In this document: positions 34,581 through 43,828 of the stretch, piece by piece | How the letters are laid out: each line of letters begins with the position of its first letter | Numbering within the stretch: position 1 is the stretch's first letter | DNA from: Perkinsus chesapeaki | Lineage: Eukaryota > Perkinsozoa > Perkinsida > Perkinsidae | Direction of reading: 5' to 3' | Assembly (NCBI GenBank): GCA_013115145.1 | Contig: JAAPAO010000064.1 | Location: 1,365-65,364 of the forward strand | DNA: 64,000 nucleotides | The notes under the pieces: generated by a model | Database searches by the model: none | The model's input: only the letters and a program-made list of their open reading frames with translations | What the model was told of the DNA's origin: nothing | Made by a program: the position numbers and the translations under genes

Positions 34581-36355
34581 ATGGAGTATCGTGTGGCAAT
34601 CGACTTGGGCAGCGGCCTGACCAAAATCGGCTTTGCCGGCAATCCCGTCCCCGATTGTGTGATACCCAGCTTGGTCGCTACGCCCAATGGTGACTCAAGC
34701 CCAACAGGAGAGTAGCGTCGGTCTCATAGGAGCTTGCCTCATAGTCCGCTTCCTTATTCAGTTACTATATAGGGAAATTCGCGATGAAGTACAGTCTTCA
34801 AGACTTTACAATCATTCGACCTTTGCTGTGGTCAGGTTGCGCCTTTTTGACGCCGGTTACTCTGTGCGGTCCCTGATACGGGACGGCCGGGTGGAGGACC
34901 TTAGTGACCTCGTCCTGTTCGTGGATTCCTGTTGCCGAGACTACCTCAAAGTGGACCCGATGGACTGTCATTTCTTTTTTGTTAAGTCCCCCTGTTTACC
35001 CTTGGTTATCAGCTCTATTCTCAGGCCCTTCCAGCGATGAGCTCCCCCACCGACCGATCCCAAGTAGGCTACCACCGATCGCGACCTCTCATAGATCTCC
35101 CCATCAGTTCATGCGGTCGCTGATGACATCACTATCGCCTCTTTCCATCACCATAGTTGATCAGTCAGTTGCTGCATTGTTCGCTTCAGCTGGTCCTGAT
35201 TGCAGTCCAGGAAGGCTGACGGGTATCAAATCTTGTTGTGCGTGTCGCTAATACGCGTCCTCGTCGAGGTACCATAGTCGACATCGGTGAAAATCTTACC
35301 AAAATAATGTGCCTCGTGAGATTCGAACGCGTGACATCGTCGGCATTCCCCAGTCCAGGTCGACGGATATCTGGTTTGTAGCTCGGTCAAGGAGGAGGCC
35401 ATTGGTGGCGCACAAATCTCTGAGATGATCAAGCGCCATTTAGAAGCCCGTCAAGAGTACACATGCTTCTCGATAAGATCGGCCAATCACTCTCATCAGA
35501 TTCAAGCCTTTGAGTGCACTGCGGCGCCGTGATCGAGAGAAAGCCATCACGTCTGCTGTACAGAAGATCAAACACGGCAGTTGCTATCTTGCCGCCAACC
35601 CCGTGGACGAGGCCCTGAGATTAGATGAAGGTGCCCCTTCATAATACGGCGTCCCAGGGTGTTCTAATCTGAAACTTTCAGATGCAAAGCTAGCTAGGAA
35701 GAAGCAGAGGAGCGAGGCCTACGGCTGGGAGTACTCCGTATGCTATGAGAGATTCATTGCCCCCGAGATACTATTCGAGCCGGTAACATGAGCCGTACCG
35801 TCACTGCTTGCCTACAGTCTTGCAGTCAATCGCTTGTGGGGTGGAGAGAGATGCCACTCCACTGCCAGTACTGGTCGATGACGCTATTCAAGCTGCCCCT
35901 ATCGATTACAGGGCTAAGCTATACTCGGTAAGCTGGTATATCTTGTCGGTATATCTTCGAGCTCTCTCAGAACATCGTGCTATCGGGGGGTTCGACTATG
36001 TTCACAAATTTTGATCGAAGACTCAAGCTGGAACTCAAGGCAGGCGCCACCGTGGAAATGGTATATTGCCCGTTGCAATGGTGCAGTTACTGACGGCAGC
36101 CCGCCACAAAGCTAACCGTCCGAGCAACATAGGTATCAAATCAACAGGGCAGAATGCAGTGTGGCTGGGAACGAGTCAGATCGCCCAACAGGTGAAGGGA
36201 ACAACAACCAGCACAGTCGGCGGCTCAAAGGTCTTTACTGTCAGGCCGACTTTGATAAACCAGCCATGATGCGAATTAAATTCGAGGAGTTTGTTAAATT
36301 TGGTGTCCGATATGAACAGACACTTTCCAGCATGCAGGAGAATATGGGCTTATAA
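34581..36355 (+). CDS. ARP3: Divergent actin-related protein 3 (Arp3)
   Basis: ATG 34581 opens MEYRVAIDLGSGLTKIGFAG, the actin-fold phosphate-1 loop. Later exons follow Arp3 more closely than actin: IRDGRVEDLSDLVLFVDSCC plus RDYLKVDP; SITIVDQSVAALFASAG; RLTGTIVDIGENLTKI (compare Arp3 RTLTGTVIDSGDGVTHV); VDGYLVCSSVKEEAIGGAQI; YSVCYERFIAPEILFEP; VDDAIQAAPIDYRAKLYS then NIVLSGGSTMFTNFDRRLKL; QNAVWLGTSQIAQQ; and a C-terminus ending GVRYEQTLSSMQENMGL, TAA 36353-36355. Arp3 pairs with Arp2 in the seven-subunit Arp2/3 actin-branching complex. About nine exons are needed. The phosphate-2 loop reads DIGENLTK instead of DSGDGVTH, so nucleotide binding may be altered. The intron at 35316-35358 holds a tRNA-like B-box. 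Confidence 0.8.
35316..35358 (+). other. 43-nt intron with antisense tRNA B-box-like sequence
   Basis: The intron begins GTGAGATTCGAACGCGTGAC. On the opposite strand this reads GTCACGCGTTCGAATCTCAC, similar to the 3' side of a tRNA with a degenerate B-box (CGTTCGAATCT against GGTTCGAATCC). Splicing is required to join TKIMCL to VDGYLV in the Arp3 frame. Confidence 0.6.
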
Positions 36356-36909
36356 TATGTTTCTGCCACATCATCATTCAGCAACATAAAGCTTGCGTTC
36401 GCGAGTACAAGACTTGATAACGTGATTCAAAGTGATGTCAACCTTACATTATTAACGATAGACCTTTTCTTTATTCACCGTGCTAGTTTGTTTACCAGTG
36501 AGGCGGTCAAAGTGTAAAGCTGTAATACTCGCCGTCATTGCTTAGTCCACTCGGTCCCCGAGGCATGTCTCCAGGAACGCGAGGGTAGCCGAGAGGCAGA
36601 CTTGTCATGTTGACAAGTCAACAGAAGCTGTCGAACAGTCCTTCTTCAACTTCATTATCAACGCAAGCATTTTATCGGATTTAGGCGAGACTATAATGAT
36701 GCGATTGAAATGCCGTTATTAAAATACCTTATCTCCGAGAGGCTCTCTCAGAGATAAGATATCGTCGAGCGTACGAAATACGGACCTATACCTCAAAAAA
36801 GGTTTTTGTTTAACACGATAGGGACTTTCTCAAAGCGCTTTTCATCTTTGAAGGATGGTTATAAATAATCGTCTCTATAAACCATAACCATGACACATTT
36901 TCTCCAAGT
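36356..36909. other. Convergent intergenic region with a strong hairpin
   Basis: No gene seen. At 36728-36758 CTTATCTCCGAGAG and CTCTCAGAGATAAG form an inverted repeat with one mismatch in 14 bp and a 3-nt loop. It sits between the 3' ends of Arp3 (+) and the pepsin-like gene (-), so it could act in 3'-end formation of either transcript, or be a remnant of a small element. Confidence 0.65.
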
Positions 36910-38010
36910 CTAGGCCTTCAACCGGGCAATACCCAGCCTCATCTCATTAGGCTGGAACTCTATATAGTTCCCGATAAGTATACTGTCTGGTAGCTCCCAC
37001 TCACTCCCACGGACCACTGTAATCATAACAGTGCAATCTGTATACCTTTTGAATTTCCTTACGTAATTCTGGTGCGTCAGCAACAAAGGGGCGGGCTCCC
37101 CCTCTGATCCGAGGTAGAGTGTCAGTGCTGGCAAATATATTCTCAAATCACAGTGCACCATGTAAATCTCCTCCTCGTCATCCCACCTGATATCCACAGA
37201 CTTCCCAGCGATCTTGGAGGCGGCAGCTGCCAAGTCCTTTGCCAGGCCAGAGAAATAGACTTGTGGGATGCCGATAAAGTGCCTGCCAGTACGAATGACA
37301 GCCGCGTGGTTAATCCCGAGGATCGTTGGTCCTTCTTGGATGTTAATATTCTTCAACGTTATGGCATAGTCATTCGAACGGAGCAGAGGGACATATCGAA
37401 GCGGAATCGTATACTGTGTCGGGTCCACATCACCAAGGATAATTCGACCATTGAAAAATTCGGTATGAGCTGTAGGCCTCAAGTAAAGCGTGAAAGTCGC
37501 CGAACTGAGCTTCCTCTTCTGCCTTAGCTGGTTCATAACAGAGAAGTTTCCCTTGTCTAAATCGGGCTTGAGGCCGAGACAGTTGACGGGTAGGGACTCG
37601 TCCGGAGGCGGATCTTGTCCACCGATAAGCTCGAAAGACAGACCTCTAATATCAAAGGCACGAACGCGATATCCATAGACCTTCATTTCTACTCTACCAG
37701 CGATGAGAATCTCCTTTGTACCATGACTGCAAGGCTCGGGACAGGAAAAGCAACCGAGTTTGAATATACCACATGCGCCTTTCTCGGTCACGTTTTCATA
37801 CCACTCTTTCCAGACTAGCAGAGCGGACTCTCGCTCTGTGCGAACAATAGACTTTATTAAGTGGCCGTTGATAGGAAACCCGGTATACAGGACATAGGTG
37901 TTGTACGAATCGAGGTTACCCTCCTTGAAGGTGAGACTGAGATTAACCGTCCAGCATTCTGTAGGGGTGATCGTTAATACGCAGCCGAACCACAGTAAAA
38001 GGAGGTTCAT
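36910..38010 (-). CDS. Secreted pepsin-like protein lacking catalytic Asp residues
   Basis: A single exon of 366 codons from ATG 38010. Residues 1-20 form a signal peptide (MNLLLLWFGCVLTITPTECW). The fold is recognisable as a pepsin-family aspartic protease by its middle and C-terminal pattern: NCLGLKPDLDKGNFSVMNQL, SATFTLYLRPTA, NGRIILGDVDPTQYTIPLRY, PLLRSNDYAITLKNINI, AAVIRTGRHFIGIP and QNYVRKFKRYTDCTVMITVV. The second active-site motif, normally D-T/S-G-T/S, here reads IRTGRH, and no DTGS-like motif is found in the N-terminal lobe. The protein is therefore probably catalytically inactive and may act as a binding or decoy protein. Two CxxC-like Cys pairs near residue 95 suggest disulfides. 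No GPI or membrane anchor is evident at the C-terminus. Confidence 0.72.
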   Translation of the reverse strand: MNLLLLWFGCVLTITPTECWTVNLSLTFKEGNLDSYNTYVLYTGFPINGHLIKSIVRTERESALLVWKEWYENVTEKGACGIFKLGCFSCPEPCSHGTKEILIAGRVEMKVYGYRVRAFDIRGLSFELIGGQDPPPDESLPVNCLGLKPDLDKGNFSVMNQLRQKRKLSSATFTLYLRPTAHTEFFNGRIILGDVDPTQYTIPLRYVPLLRSNDYAITLKNINIQEGPTILGINHAAVIRTGRHFIGIPQVYFSGLAKDLAAAASKIAGKSVDIRWDDEEEIYMVHCDLRIYLPALTLYLGSEGEPAPLLLTHQNYVRKFKRYTDCTVMITVVRGSEWELPDSILIGNYIEFQPNEMRLGIARLKA

Positions 38011-38019
38011 GTTCTCGAA

Positions 38020-38074
38020 CTGGGAAAGCGTCAACAATTCGTTCCCGTAAAACCCAAAGCTTCATGGGTCATGG
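38020..38074. repeat. 55-bp repeat, copy next to the pepsin-like gene start
   Basis: This sequence, containing TGGGAAAGCGTCAACAATTC and AAAACCCAAAGCTTCATGGG, recurs at 40805-40857 with about 90 percent identity. It lies directly upstream of the ATG at 38010. On the gene strand it ends in GACGCTTTCCCAG, which would suit a 3' splice or spliced-leader acceptor site. Confidence 0.8.
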
Positions 38075-39666
38075 TGTTTGTCTACTCGACGCTTATACGC
38101 GAGTGGGGGAAAACTTGAAGATATAACTCAAAAGAGAATCCTTCTCAGAGAGTCAAGTACTAGTAATGTCATCACTCCACCACTGCACTATCGCACCAAT
38201 GCATGGCAACAAACAACTGAGAATCTACAGATAATCTTTTGTGCGGAGGGCGCCCTTCCGCGCCGCCGTAGAGTATTGATGGCGCGCATTGTACGCCACC
38301 ACCATGCTGAGCACAATGCCTATCCAAGATGGACCTGCTAAGCTAGAAATGCTAAAAGAGCGACTGATTTTTTTGATTGTTGTATAGGATAAAAACCTGT
38401 TAGGGACGTAATTGATACCAGTAAGCAAGACTCTCACAGCCGTACAACTAGTGGGCTCGAACGAAGGGATTACTCATACTGCGGATCCAACGCACTTGCT
38501 ACTCAGTTGCTAACACATCACCGGGAACGTTTCTCGATAAACTAGCATAGTAGACGAGATTGAAGCCACCGTCCCATTTGGAACACGACCAGATGATTCT
38601 CTCACAATGTCAAACGTGATACTCAGTCAACGATAGATATGGCGGTTTGCATAAGCTATGGGAACTGAGTAAGTTCGCTTTACGAGGTTTAGAGCCAATT
38701 GCTATATATTTCAGTCTGTAACTGCGAAGAGGTGAACCGAAAATCATTAGGGATATCCCTCATCATTCAGGTATAATTGTCAGTTTCAACTATTATGATA
38801 CCGGCATCGCTAGAAGGTTCATAATCTTACTGCTGTGGTAAGCTATTTATTTAGTCTGTCAGTCTGAGCCCAGACTGACTATGACACGCTCACAAGAACT
38901 CCATCACTTTTCCATCGAACTGACTGTTACAAATGCTCAGCTCAACGAACGACGAAAACTGCGTTGTTTTTGACAGCCTGGTGTTACCACAAGACTATCA
39001 AGGAGGTTCAATGTACTGGGGCGGTTTTCTCGATTCTTGCGGATCGAACGAAAATATGTATGATATAGGTATATGAAGAATTGAAGTAGTTCCTCAAGTC
39101 ATCATGACATTGTCGTATCTTATATGTTATAGATAACTGCTTCGTCATCTGAGACTATATGGCTAGTTTATATTGTAGCTAAAAGCCGTCAGACATCTAC
39201 TTCCACGCGAAATCGTAGTGTAATTCCTAGAAGCTGCTAGATGAACGTTGGCGTTGGCTGAACCAACTTGGTTCCTAGCGTTGCCATGTTACACACAAAT
39301 TATAGTCTACAGTTTGTAGGCGACAACAGCCACAGGAATGAGTGAATAGTTTTATTATTGCTCTTATGCTCGGTAGCACCTCATGACGGTAGAACTACTG
39401 TATAAAACCTGAACTTGACCGAGTATCTCCTGTACTTGGGCGAGCTGGAATACAGATGAGGCTTCATGCCATAAAGTTGATGGCAAGCGACTGGTGCAGT
39501 TGGATCTCAACTACTAGCAACTGGTTTGTCGCTCCACCGGATTCAAGTTTTCATTCCGTTAATCCGATTGCAATTCGCACTGTCGTGGAATCGTATATTC
39601 CGTGCCACTCATATATTTTAAGTGCAAGTCTACTGTAGCCTGGCTACAGAAGTTCTGTAACAGAAC
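38075..39666. other. No gene seen
   Basis: AT-rich, stop-dense sequence in all six frames. The only notable piece is a GC-rich patch at about 38247-38300 with GCGCGCATTGTACGCCACC, a weak relative of the dispersed motif. It may hold the promoter of the pepsin-like gene (-). Confidence 0.55.
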
Positions 39667-40283
39667 ATGGGATATAATGAGGTCATCAGACGACCCCATG
39701 TTTTAGGTTCGTCTACAGTACAGTTCTCGTCAGAGAACATGTTCAAGCAAGTGTACGCCGAGGCCGGAGGAGTTCATCGTGTGTTTGGCGCGCGCCCGGT
39801 TTGTGTCTTCAGGAGCGTGCTTCAGGTTGTTCATTATCTCGGAGAAAACTCAGACGCCGTTCGTTTGACTTCGTTGATGGGTGCCGAAATCGCGTCGGTT
39901 AGGGTTAGCGTGAGCGATTTCGTTGGCATTTATCGTATATTTTTTGATGTTAGGTCGGGAGACACCGTAGGTATTTGAATTGTTGGCTTCGGGATATTTA
40001 TCTGCCATTTCATGTTCCCCACGGTGTGACAGACAAACGGCAGCTCGCTTTGCTGGATCGGCGACTTGCTGACGGCAAGCGATTTATGTTTGCCACATTG
40101 TACGTCCATGTTCGGCTGCGTGCAATGTTTGGTTTTCACAACATGCCGCTTGTCTGTCCTCATCCAATACTCCCGTCCGACTACATACGTGATTGCCTTT
40201 TGGTGACAATGTAGCCGTTGCTTCCTAACCTTAATGCTCTTCGCCTCTTCAGAGGCTTTACCGAGAAGGAAGCGCGTCTTGAG
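39667..40283 (+). CDS. Uncharacterised protein (2-3 exons)
   Basis: The frame from ATG 39667 (or the internal ATG 39739, MFKQVYAEAGGVHRV) reads RPVCVFRSVLQVVHYLGENS, RLTSLMGAEIASVRVSVSD and FVGIYRIFFDVRSGDTV. A 62-nt intron then joins in frame to DKRQLALLDRRLADGKRFMF, ATLYVHVRLRAMFGFHNMP and PSDYIRDCLL. The join restores a clean frame across two otherwise separate ORFs, which is the main evidence for a gene. A last short exon may end at TGA about 40281-40283. I recognise no family. Confidence 0.45.
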
Positions 40284-41428
40284 TTCGAGATAATTGTCAA
40301 ATCTAGTTGCCTTGTCACTACTGCACTAACGAATCAGAGCTAGGACGGAGGTTGCAAGTCCAATTCCGCAACTTGTGATTTTCAAGTTTTGGTACCTCTG
40401 AAAGAGTTACCATACCAAGGTTGCTTCGATGACGCCATCATCTCCGATTTTTTATTAATAATGAATCATTCTGAACTTAGATTGAGTCGGATGTGGATGA
40501 GCTGTGGCGGAAAAAGTGTGAAACACACAACGTGTCACGAGGTCCTCTTTTGCATCCATTTCCCCTTGTTACGTTAACCTCATGTTGGAGCGACAAGTAT
40601 CGGCATCTTTACTGAAGCAGGTCTCCATCTCTCTCCATGAAGGGTTCTGTTACAGACCACTCGTAGTTCCTCATTCTAGGGAACATGTGGATGCGTGGAA
40701 TGTTTCCACTGGGAACTGCACGCATGCGATTAGCGCCATGATCAGTGATCACTTTTCGCGTCAAGAATTTTCAGATCAATCAAGATAGGGTATCCCAGAC
40801 AGAGCTGGGAAAGCGTCAGCAATTCGTTCCAGTAAAACCCAAAGCTTCGGGTCATGGCATGACCGTCATGCAGCCTATTCTCTGGGAAGTGACAAGTGCC
40901 CCCCGGGACGTCAGACATGACACTATGTCTGCATCCTGCATCTTGCATAAGACTGACAAGCTTTCTATCAGCTGCGCATCAGACTTATACGTGATCTCAT
41001 TGTTATCGTTGCTAGCTTATCGCTCTCAAAGACCGAATCAGTGAGACGTGTTCGAGAGATTACCCAGCTTACGCTTTTCGTCTGTATCAATTGTTATCTG
41101 GGCTGTGTTTCTTGCGCTGTGACTCCTTTAACACAAAACAATGCAACAGCTGAAGCATCGAGTGAAACACGAATGAAGCTAATGGTTTCTCCGCGACTCA
41201 GTAGCGGCGGCCTTCTCGCTGCACTGCCTGTAGGATTCTACCAGATCTACAACACAACTTCAACAACCAAACAATTTTCACACAGGCGGCCTACCTTTAC
41301 AATCCAACTTGTTCTCATGGTCCTCGTAGCATCGATAAACCGCTTGCCTCGCGTAGTCGCACACGTCACTTCGCCGGTGAGCACTGTGTAGATGACAACT
41401 ATACGACACCGCAAAACAGGCAGTCTTC
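40284..41428. other. No supported gene; contains a repeat copy
   Basis: Frames here are short. A 116-codon plus-strand frame at 41041-41391 has a hydrophobic lead but no upstream ATG, so I do not call it. The 53-bp repeat copy at 40805-40857 might mark the decayed 5' end of a second pepsin-like gene on the minus strand, because the reading frame through the repeat (SFGFYWNELLTLSQ) is conserved. Confidence 0.45.
40805..40857. repeat. 55-bp repeat, second copy
   Basis: Direct-orientation copy of 38020-38074, with a few substitutions and a 2-bp deletion (CTTCGGGTC for CTTCATGGGTC). It is not followed by a recognisable pepsin-like coding region. Confidence 0.8.
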
Positions 41429-41659
41429 CTACGGTGGGTATTTCTCCTTCAAATCAGCTGTCTTTTCATGCATAGACTTTGTCATTGTCTCAGCCATTTG
41501 CCTGAGTTTCTCTGCTTCGTTCACATATGCTCTGGTCTCAGCAGCTTTGTCGGGCCTGAAAATACCATACCCACCAGCCGCCCAACCTTCCGGCCTACGT
41601 GTTTTTCGCATGCTCTGCATCCTCGCCACCTTCAAAGTCAATAACGGCGGTCGAGACAT
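41429..41659 (-). CDS. Small basic-then-helical protein, 76 aa
   Basis: ATG 41659 starts MSRPPLLTLKVARMQSMRKT, a basic and hydroxylated lead without acidic residues. PEGWAAGGYGIFRPDKAA follows, then a charged helix (AYVNEAEKLRQMAETMTKSM) and stop after EKYPP. The lead resembles a mitochondrial targeting signal, so a small mitochondrial complex subunit is possible. It is one exon, about 50 bp downstream of the next small gene on the same strand. No family recognised. Confidence 0.55.
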   Translation of the reverse strand: MSRPPLLTLKVARMQSMRKTRRPEGWAAGGYGIFRPDKAAETRAYVNEAEKLRQMAETMTKSMHEKTADLKEKYPP

Positions 41660-41711
41660 GCATACTATTTCTAAGTTGGATTATAGAGTATATATCAGAT
41701 ATTATCAAGTG

Positions 41712-41891
41712 TTACATATCATAGTCATCGTCATAATTCTCATTTGAATCCGCGGGGGCCTCATCGGTGGCCTGGTCGTCCTGCTGGGCATCCTTCCCTG
41801 CCGACTGCAAAAATGCGTCAGTGTACAAGACTTGGTTCGGATAAGTCGATTTCTTATCCTCCTCTTCTGGCTGTGATGTGTTAGCGCCCAT
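41712..41891 (-). CDS. 59-aa acidic protein with N-myristoylation-type start
   Basis: ATG 41891 encodes MGANTSQPEEEDKKSTYPNQ, then VLYTDAFLQS, an Asp/Gln/Ala-rich stretch and a tail NENYDDDYDM before TAA (41712-41714). Gly2 followed by Ser at position 6 fits the N-myristoyltransferase pattern MGxxxS. The protein would be a small membrane-tethered acidic adaptor. It lies about 70 bp downstream of XAP5 and 50 bp upstream of the 76-aa gene on the same strand. It is short enough to be missed by length cut-offs. Its consistent codon usage and clean start and stop are the evidence. Confidence 0.6.
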   Translation of the reverse strand: MGANTSQPEEEDKKSTYPNQVLYTDAFLQSAGKDAQQDDQATDEAPADSNENYDDDYDM

Positions 41892-41961
41892 TTTGTAAAA
41901 ACAAACAAAGTCTGCCCATTAAACCCCCGACACCAGACGCGACAATCCAAGCTAGCAGAAA

Positions 41962-43828
41962 TCAAGTAAGCGTTTGAGCTTTGGCTTTGAGACCAGCTCC
42001 TGTGCTCTTGGAGGGGTCATACGCCTCCCAATGGCTCGCGGGGAAAACGTGTTTGTTCGCTTCATACCATTTCCGGTCCACAATTTTTCCTAAATAACGA
42101 GATGCCACTTGGAGCACTGGCCGAATCATACCTGGTTTGCTCCTGCCATTTGCTGTGTGGATGTCGCCTGATATCAGTCCATCACCATCAACCTCGAACT
42201 TATAAAGCGGCCTACAGAACGATTGGATTCTAGTGCTATGTCCGAAACATGCACTGCAGTGCCGGAGATAACCCTAATAATATCTTCCCGCTCAGTATAA
42301 TCGTATTGCAAAAGTAGGTGATAACTACCCTTATCCAGTTTAGAACCGTGCCAGTCCATATTGCCCTAGGTGCCCTAAGTTTCATTTTCCACTGCGATTT
42401 ACCCATTCCCACATCATACACATAAACAACGCGAGTTCCTGTGCGTATGCATTTGTTTCTTCTACGTGCGAAATCCACTCAGCGTTTAATAAACGGTCCT
42501 GAACAACCTCCTACTGTCCGTTAACTTGACTTCGAGCTTTCTCGTATAAGGGAATGAAATGTGAGGTTGCCAGGCAGAATAACGTCTTCCTTCACAAACA
42601 GCAACTCGTCCCACGAACTCCCTGACAATTATACCATCCCATACCATCCAGCCCGGGAATCTTACCTCCCACATTGCGGCCTTTGAGCTCGGGAAAGTCC
42701 GCCTCCAACTGAGTGCGATCTTCTCATAACACCCACTTCACCGCCCGAGACTCACCTGACTCTTGCATTTGGCCAGGAAGTCCGACACAGTGCAGCCCTG
42801 AGTGACCGCTATCGTCCGACGATGATTAGCTCCATTGAAATAGCTATACGTGATCTTTAATGGCAGACCTGAGCCGTCAAGCCTTCTATCCGGAATATGC
42901 TTTCTTACATCGATTTGTCGTATTGTAAAACCTCTATGTTTGAAATTTCAAATTCGAAAGATTGGACACGTGATACCGCCCCTAAGTGAATACAGCCTTC
43001 AGCTGACCGGTACCATATCTACCTTTCTGCTTCTCCTGCTCTTGATAGTATTCCTTTATAAGCTTCTCCCTGTCCTCTTCTAGCGTTGCATCCCTGGTAG
43101 CATCCGGGAGGAAATCCGTTCTAGCATTCGGATCCTGAAGCTCAGAGACTCCTCTATGTAACCCCACCCGCCTAACGCTACGTCCCGCTGCCTGTACGCT
43201 CCTCCGTTGAGGACTTTATGCTATTTTTTCATTTGGACGTTGCTTCTATTAAAAAGAGTTCGATAGACGGAAGTCGAAAGATGATTTAGTATAGGTTTCG
43301 AATCTTTCATTCTACTTTCTACCACATCTGTTCCCTACATGACCATACTATCAGCCCGCCCCTACCAAGCCCTATGAGTATCACCTTTTTAAGCTTCGGT
43401 ATGACCGCCTTCAACCGATTACCGCTCTTCTCGCTACCGTCTTCCCCTCCACTATCACTGGAGGATGATTCGTCCTCCTCCTCCTCATCCCCAAATGACA
43501 GGGCCACTTTATTGATACATTTCCGTTTCTTACTCGCAGATGTGATGCCTTCTGCACCAGACAAAACTACCAGTCGCCGACTCTCCAAGCCCCGTACTGT
43601 TGGCCGCCGCTGGTTTCGAGGCACCCATCAACTGCGACTCTGTGGCCGAGAACTCATCTGCCTTCAATAGCTCATCGATCCTTCTCCTCTTCTCCACGTA
43701 ATCAGACCTTCCCTCACCGTTCACCTCAGCTCTAGCTCTCCATCTTACCGAGACTGCAGCCCCACTGTCTGTTTATTAAACTCGGCCTCCAACGACTCCA
43801 ACTTACTAGTTGCTGATGATGGCGCCAT
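41962..43828 (-). CDS. XAP5: XAP5/FAM50 family protein
   Basis: FAM50/XAP5 is a conserved nuclear protein linked to the spliceosome. From ATG 43828 the exons match the family in order: KLESLEAEFNKQTVGL (compare the family helix ending STVGLVTL), RSDYVEKRRRIDELLKADEF, KKRKCINKVALSFGDEEEED, then LQDPNARTDFLPDATRDATL and EEDREKLIKEYYQEQEKQK, ITYSYFNGANHRRTIAVTQG, TVSDFLAKCKSQ, TQLEADFPELKGRNVG, DELLFVKEDVILPGNLTFHS, RPLYKFEVDGDGLISGDI and finally DRKWYEANKHVFPASHWEAY plus DPSK. The stop is TGA at 41962-41964. About 300 bp between LIRESSKS and RPLYKF (about 42215-42525) is unresolved: it contains an open frame (HLLLQYDYTEREDIIRV) not present in the family, so it may be long introns or a lineage-specific insert. 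Confidence 0.92.

Noticed and set aside
35311-35402. Possible full tRNA on the minus strand around the Arp3 intron
   Set aside because: Ends could pair (GCCTC with GAGGC), but the anticodon arm and T stem do not fold and most of the interval is Arp3 coding sequence. Only the B-box-like piece is kept as an observation.
41041-41391. Small secreted protein frame
   Set aside because: The apparent start is GTG, no ATG precedes the hydrophobic part, and no splice join to an upstream exon is convincing.
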